A stretch of 64,000 nucleotides of DNA, from NCBI RefSeq assembly GCF_022750545.1, contig NZ_PUIC01000005.1, positions 62,001 through 126,000 of the forward strand, in the 5' to 3' direction. This DNA comes from Caulobacter sp. CCUG 60055 (lineage in GTDB: Bacteria; Pseudomonadota; Alphaproteobacteria; Caulobacterales; Caulobacteraceae). The notes below the pieces were generated by a model that saw only the letters and a program-made list of their open reading frames with translations, had not been told where the DNA came from and did no database searches. The position numbers and the translations under genes are program-made. Shown one piece after another: positions 59,801-64,000 of this stretch (its first letter is position 1; every line of letters begins with the position of its first letter).

Positions 59801-61330
59801 ATGGAGTGGATTGCGGACCCGACCGCGTGGATCGGGCTCGGCGCACTCGTGGTCCTGGAGATCGTTCTCGGGATCGACAATCTGATCTTCGTCGCCATCC
59901 TCGCCGACCGGCTGCCGCCGGCCCAGCGCGACCGCGCGCGGGTCACCGGCCTGGTGCTGGCCCTGGTCATGCGCCTGGCCCTGCTGGCCGGGATGTCGTG
60001 GATCGTCACCCTGACCCGGCCGCTGTTCGCGGTCGGCCCGTTCGAGATTTCCGGACGGGGGATCATCCTGATCCTCGGCGGCCTGTTCCTGATCTTCAAG
60101 GCCACCATGGAGCTGCACGAGCGGCTGGAGGGCGCGGGCGCGGCCTCGGCGACGCCGGCCTACGGCCGCTTCTGGCAGATCGTCGTGCAGATCATCGTCC
60201 TGGACGCGGTGTTCTCGCTCGACTCGGTGATCACCGCCGTCGGCATGGTCGACCATCTGGCGGTGATGATGATCGCGGTGATCATCGCGGTCGGCCTGAT
60301 GATCGTCGCCAGCAAGCCGCTCACCCGCTTCGTCAACGCGCACGAGACGGTGGTGGTGCTGTGCCTCGGCTTCCTGCTGATGATCGGCTTCAGCGTGCTG
60401 GCCGACGGCCTGGGCTTCCACATTCCCAAGGGCTACCTCTACGCGGCCATCGCCTTCGCCGTGGCGGTCGAGGCCTATAACCAGCTGGTGCGCCGCACCC
60501 ATTCGAAACGCTTCACCGGCATGGACCTGCGCGACCGCACCGCCCTGGCGGTGCTGCGCCTGCTCGGCGGCGCGCCTGGCGGCGGCGGCGAGATCGCCGC
60601 GATCGCGCCCACCGGCGCCCCTGGGGTGTTCGGCTCGGACGAGCGGGCGATGATCCAGGGGGTGATGACGCTGGGCGAGCGCACCGTCCGCTCGATCATG
60701 ACGCCGCGCCCGGACGTGGTGTGGCTCGACGTCGACGCCCCGGAGGAGGAGACCCGGCGGGTGATCCTGACCTCCGGCCGCTCGCGCTTCCCCATCGGCC
60801 GGCGCGGCCTCGACGAGCTGCTCGGCGTGGCCCTGGCCAAGGACGTCATGCGCGACCTGATCGAGAAAGGCCGCATCGACCTGGAGCGGTCGGCCCGGCC
60901 GCCGGTCCTGGCCCCCGAGACCCTGAACGTCCTGCGGCTGATGGAGCCGCTGCGCCGCGCGCCGGTGCAGCTGGTGGTGGTGGTCGACGAGTTCGGCTCG
61001 CTGGAGGGCGTCGTCACGCCCACCGACATCTTCGAGGCCATCGCCGGCGAGTTCCACGACGAGGGCGACGAGGACACCCTGTTCCGGGCGCTGCCGGACG
61101 GCGGCTGGCAGGTCGACGGCCAGATCGACATCCGCCGCCTGGGCCAGGCCCTCGACCTCGACCTGACCGGCGACGACGGCGACTACACCACCCTGGCCGG
61201 GTTCCTGCTGTGGCGGCTGGGCCGCCTGCCCGAGGCCGGCGACCGCATTGCGGCGGCCGGTTTCGTCTTCACCATCCTGTCGATGAAGGCGCGCCGGGTC
61301 GAGACGGTGGAGATCAGGCCGGCGGCCTGA
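59801..61330 (+). CDS. TerC-CBS-CorC membrane protein (YegH/YoaE-like)
   Basis: A 509-residue protein: TerC membrane domain (about 1-225, seven hydrophobic segments, with [21 protein letters not shown] and [16 protein letters not shown], the two acidic TerC motifs), a CBS pair (about 280-410; [36 protein letters not shown]) and a C-terminal CorC_HlyC domain (about 425-505). TerC proteins are linked to metal (Mn) homeostasis and metalation of exported proteins. The ATG at 59801 is chosen at the start of the TerC domain. The preceding 279-bp gap shows no gene and no recognisable riboswitch. Confidence 0.92.
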   Translation: MEWIADPTAWIGLGALVVLEIVLGIDNLIFVAILADRLPPAQRDRARVTGLVLALVMRLALLAGMSWIVTLTRPLFAVGPFEISGRGIILILGGLFLIFKATMELHERLEGAGAASATPAYGRFWQIVVQIIVLDAVFSLDSVITAVGMVDHLAVMMIAVIIAVGLMIVASKPLTRFVNAHETVVVLCLGFLLMIGFSVLADGLGFHIPKGYLYAAIAFAVAVEAYNQLVRRTHSKRFTGMDLRDRTALAVLRLLGGAPGGGGEIAAIAPTGAPGVFGSDERAMIQGVMTLGERTVRSIMTPRPDVVWLDVDAPEEETRRVILTSGRSRFPIGRRGLDELLGVALAKDVMRDLIEKGRIDLERSARPPVLAPETLNVLRLMEPLRRAPVQLVVVVDEFGSLEGVVTPTDIFEAIAGEFHDEGDEDTLFRALPDGGWQVDGQIDIRRLGQALDLDLTGDDGDYTTLAGFLLWRLGRLPEAGDRIAAAGFVFTILSMKARRVETVEIRPAA

Positions 61331-61348
61331 TCCCCCTCGTCGTCCTCG

Positions 61349-62929
61349 TTATTTCCGCGCCGCGTCGGCGGCGGCCTCGGTCAGGTCCATGCGGACCTTC
61401 AGCGGGTCGGCCTTGGCCTCGGGCCCGCCGGCGGCGAAGTCCATCAGCCGGTCCTGGGCGTCATAGCGCGGCCAGACCGGCCGGCCGGCGCCGTTCGGGT
61501 CGCCGGTCTTGGCGAAGGAGACCCAGTAGGCGTTGACCGTGCGGGCCATGGCCGCGTCGGCGGCGGTCAGGTCCTTGCCGTAGCGGGCCTTGACCGTGTC
61601 GAACACGAACGGGATCTCGCTGGCGTGCGGCGCCCCCGGCCACTCCTTGCGCATGGATTCGGCGACATAGGAGAACCGATACTCGTAGGCCGGCGCGCCC
61701 TGGGCCGACAGGGTCTTGGCCACGAAGCGGGCCGGCTCGACCATCATGCGGTCGGCCGCGACCTTGAAGCCGACCGCGGCGACGTCGCCCGAGCCGGCCG
61801 GGTCGTAGGCGGCGCGGGCCTCGGCCTGACGCCCGGCGCCGAACGGGGCCAGGGCCTCGTCCACCGTCTTGGCCTGGGAGAAGCCGATGTCCATGCTGTT
61901 GGCGCCGACGATGATCGGGACCTTGGCGAACTTGCCCGCCCGGTACAGCGTCGCCGGCTCGTCGACCACGATGCGGCCGTCGATCATCGGCCCGGCGTAG
62001 GTCGGCGAGAACATGGTCATCAGGTTCAGGCCGTCGACCACCTTGTCGGCCGGCAGGGCGCGCAGGGCCGCCAGGGCGGCGGCGTCCTCGCCGGCGATCC
62101 CGACGCCCTTGGCGAAGGCCAGCCCGACGGTCTCGGCCGAGGGCGGGCCGCCCGGCGCCGAGCCCGACAGCCGCCGGTTCGGAGTGATGTTCTCGCGGCC
62201 GCCGCCGGATTCGACCACCGCCTTCTTGAACAGCCCCTTGGCCTCCGGCGAGGTCATCAGGGTGTGGACGGAGAAGCCGCCGGCCGACTCGCCGAACACG
62301 GTGACGTTGTCGGGATCGCCGCCGAAGGCCGCGATGTTGCGCCGGACCCATTTGAGGGCGGCGATCTGGTCCATGAAGCCATAGTTGCCGAGCTGGCCGC
62401 CGGGGCTTTCGCGGGTCAGGGCCGGGTGGCCGAAGAACCCGAACCGGCCGAGGCGGTAGTTGAAGCTGACGAACACCACCCCGTTCCGGGCGAAGGCCGA
62501 GCCGTCATAGACCGCCGGCGACGAGCCGCCGTTGACGAAGCCGCCGCCGTAGATCCACACCATCACCGGCCGCTTGGCCTTGGAGGCCGCCGCCGGCCGC
62601 CAGACGTTCAGCACCAGGCAGTCCTCGCTCGGCTCGGTCCCCAGCGGCGCGGCGTCGCTGGGAAACGGCTTCTGCATGCAGTCGTGGCCGTACTGGGTCG
62701 CCTGCAGCACGCCCGTCCACGGCTTGACCGGCCCTGGCGGGCGCCAGCGCAGATCCCCCGTCGGCGGCGCGGCGAAGGGTATGCCCTTGAAGGCCGCCAC
62801 CCCGTCCTCGACCGCGCCGGCCACCCGGCCGCCGTCGATCCTCGCCTGGCCGGCGGCGGGCCCGGCGGCGTGCGCCGAACCGGCCGCCAGGGCCGCCAGC
62901 GCGGCGAGCGCGCATATCCCAGTCCTCAT
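61349..62929 (-). CDS. Exported carboxylesterase type B
   Basis: A 526-residue alpha/beta hydrolase: signal peptide (about 1-22), FKGIPFAAPPTGDLRW near the start, the oxyanion-hole segment WIYGGGFVNGGSS, the nucleophile elbow FGESAGGFS, and late acid and histidine regions (ANSMDIGFS; EWPGAPHASEIPFVF with the catalytic His). This is the classical type B carboxylesterase layout. The gene lies 59 nt downstream of a GH3 glucosidase on the same strand, so it may deacylate plant glycosides or esters. ATG 62929. Confidence 0.9.
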   Translation of the reverse strand: MRTGICALAALAALAAGSAHAAGPAAGQARIDGGRVAGAVEDGVAAFKGIPFAAPPTGDLRWRPPGPVKPWTGVLQATQYGHDCMQKPFPSDAAPLGTEPSEDCLVLNVWRPAAASKAKRPVMVWIYGGGFVNGGSSPAVYDGSAFARNGVVFVSFNYRLGRFGFFGHPALTRESPGGQLGNYGFMDQIAALKWVRRNIAAFGGDPDNVTVFGESAGGFSVHTLMTSPEAKGLFKKAVVESGGGRENITPNRRLSGSAPGGPPSAETVGLAFAKGVGIAGEDAAALAALRALPADKVVDGLNLMTMFSPTYAGPMIDGRIVVDEPATLYRAGKFAKVPIIVGANSMDIGFSQAKTVDEALAPFGAGRQAEARAAYDPAGSGDVAAVGFKVAADRMMVEPARFVAKTLSAQGAPAYEYRFSYVAESMRKEWPGAPHASEIPFVFDTVKARYGKDLTAADAAMARTVNAYWVSFAKTGDPNGAGRPVWPRYDAQDRLMDFAAGGPEAKADPLKVRMDLTEAAADAARK

Positions 62930-62988
62930 CTCGGTCGCTCTCCCCAGCGGCCGGCTGTCCCGGCCTGTCGTCGTCGTTGTTGCGCCGC

Positions 62989-64000
62989 CTAAGGCTTCAG
63001 CTTGGCCGCCTTGACCACCGCCTCGCCCTTGAGAGCGACGCTGGCCGAGTCGCCGCCGACCGCGACCGCATAGCCGCCGCCCTCGATCCGCCAGCCGCCC
63101 GCCGCCGGATCGAATTCGGCCAGCAGGCGCGGATCGGCCTTGACCACGACGCGGCGGGTCTCGCCCGGCTTGAGGTCGACCTTGCCCCAGCCGATCAGCC
63201 GGCGAAGGCCCCCGGTTCCCGGCGGCGTCGCGTAGACCTGGGCGATCTCCTTGCCCTGGCGGCTTCCGGCGTTGGTCACGTCGAAGCTGACCGTCAGCGA
63301 CGGACCGCCCTCGACCTTGAGCCCGCCATAGGAGAAGCGCGTGTAGGACAGGCCGTAGCCGAACGGGAACAGCGGGCTCTGGCCGCGGCTTTCGAACCAC
63401 TTGTAGCCGATCGCCGCGCCTTCCGGATATTCCACGTCGAACGGTTGTTCGACGCCCAGGAAGCCCATGGGCATGTCGAGGCCGGGCAGCTTGGGACGCG
63501 GAAGCTGGGCCTCGCTGCGCGGGAAGGTGATCGGCAGCTTGCCCGACGGATTGACCTCGCCGAACAGCACGTCGGCTATGGCCTCGCCGCCGCGCGCGCC
63601 GGGATACCACGCCTCCAGCACCGCCCCGACCTTGTCGAGCCAGGGCATCAGCACCGGGTTGCCGGTCTCCAGCACCACCACCGTGCGCGGATTGGCGGCG
63701 GCCACCGCCTCGATCAGCGCGTCCTGGCCGTTCGGCAGCGACAGGTTGGGAACGTCCTGGGCCTCGGTCTGCCACTGGGTGGCGAACACCACCACCACGT
63801 CGGAGGACCGCGCCAGGGCGGCGGCGGCCTGGGCGTCGGCGCCGTCGGCGAAACGCACCTGCGACCCCGGCGCGGCCGCCTTGATCGCCTTCAGCGGCGA
63901 GGACGGATGGAACACCATCTGAGCGAAGATCGCCCCCGGCCCGGGCGTCGGCGGCAGGGTCAGGGCCGCGCCGCCGACCGGCGCGACCTGGGACGAGCCG
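62989..64000 (-). CDS. GH3 beta-glucosidase, C-terminal part (5' partial)
   Basis: The frame runs off the right edge, so the N-terminal catalytic barrel is missing. The visible 336 or so residues hold the second GH3 domain (SSDVVVVFATQWQTEAQDVPNL...VVVLETGNPVLMPW; FGEVNPSGKLPITFP) and the C-terminal fibronectin-III-like domain (FPFGYGLSYTRFSY; SRQGKEIAQVYATPP; GWGKVDLKPGETRRV). The first visible residues GSSQVAPVGGAALTLPP match GH3 sequences just before that domain. It probably hydrolyses beta-glucosides in the periplasm. The ATG at 63918 is internal, not the true start. Confidence 0.92.
   Translation of the reverse strand, partial: GSSQVAPVGGAALTLPPTPGPGAIFAQMVFHPSSPLKAIKAAAPGSQVRFADGADAQAAAALARSSDVVVVFATQWQTEAQDVPNLSLPNGQDALIEAVAAANPRTVVVLETGNPVLMPWLDKVGAVLEAWYPGARGGEAIADVLFGEVNPSGKLPITFPRSEAQLPRPKLPGLDMPMGFLGVEQPFDVEYPEGAAIGYKWFESRGQSPLFPFGYGLSYTRFSYGGLKVEGGPSLTVSFDVTNAGSRQGKEIAQVYATPPGTGGLRRLIGWGKVDLKPGETRRVVVKADPRLLAEFDPAAGGWRIEGGGYAVAVGGDSASVALKGEAVVKAAKLKP

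Noticed and set aside
63918-63918. Start of the GH3 glucosidase at this ATG
   Set aside because: Homologous-looking GH3 sequence continues in frame upstream to the window edge, so the gene is truncated by the window.
1-64000. tRNA, rRNA, prophage, insertion sequences and attachment sites
   Set aside because: No recognisable structural RNA, transposase, integrase or terminal repeats were seen on either strand.

Overview
The window reads as chromosome of a GC-rich, aerobic alphaproteobacterium of the Caulobacterales type (Caulobacter or Phenylobacterium are the best guesses). The reasons are high GC with GC-rich third codon positions, five complete TonB-dependent receptors (TBDRs) in 64 kb, several ECF sigma factors, and a sigF-nrsF pair whose promoters match the Caulobacter SigF pattern GTAACC...CGAA. 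I see no rRNA, tRNA, CRISPR, prophage or insertion sequence. Genes are densely packed, and many neighbours overlap by 4 bp (ATGA, GTGA or TTGA).

Layout. 1-2804: 3' part of a CzcA-type heavy-metal RND pump. 2866-9762: a 2-aminoethylphosphonate-type catabolic locus (TBDR, FAD oxidase, PhnX, DUF5690 transporter, divergent LysR regulator), with no PhnW transaminase in the cluster. 9766-15231: ECF sigma, FecR, an STN-domain TBDR and a Tat-exported purple-acid-phosphatase-like enzyme. 15336-17535: two-component system. 17811-19235: secreted metallophosphoesterase. 19249-22958: sigF-nrsF facing a four-gene bufferin (copper-binding RiPP) operon. 22978-26662: TBDR plus a Tat-exported class V PLP enzyme. 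26792-31698: TolC, HlyD and two ABC-2 permeases with no ATPase. 31857-34819: a CnrYXH-like metal-sensing sigma module divergent from copC-copD. 34969-37166: second two-component system. 37374-38713: two exported proteins of unknown function. 39058-41418: TBDR. 41476-43555: aminotransferase and methyltransferase. 43875-48451: a Pls-type (poly-amino-acid) NRPS with its own phosphopantetheinyl transferase. 48570-50101: LacI regulator and OsmC. 50266-57349: TetR regulator with a perfect 24-bp operator, Rieske oxygenase, PYROXD2-like oxidoreductase, APC permease and a TBDR. 57482-64000: TPR-sulfotransferase, TerC-CBS membrane protein, carboxylesterase and a truncated GH3 glucosidase.

Two themes recur. 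One is metal handling: the RND pump, bufferins under SigF, CnrYXH-like sensing and CopCD. The other is scavenging from dilute environments: TBDRs paired with enzymes for phosphonate, phosphate esters, an amino-acid-like substrate and glycosides. All function calls come from reading motifs and neighbourhoods; no database search was run.
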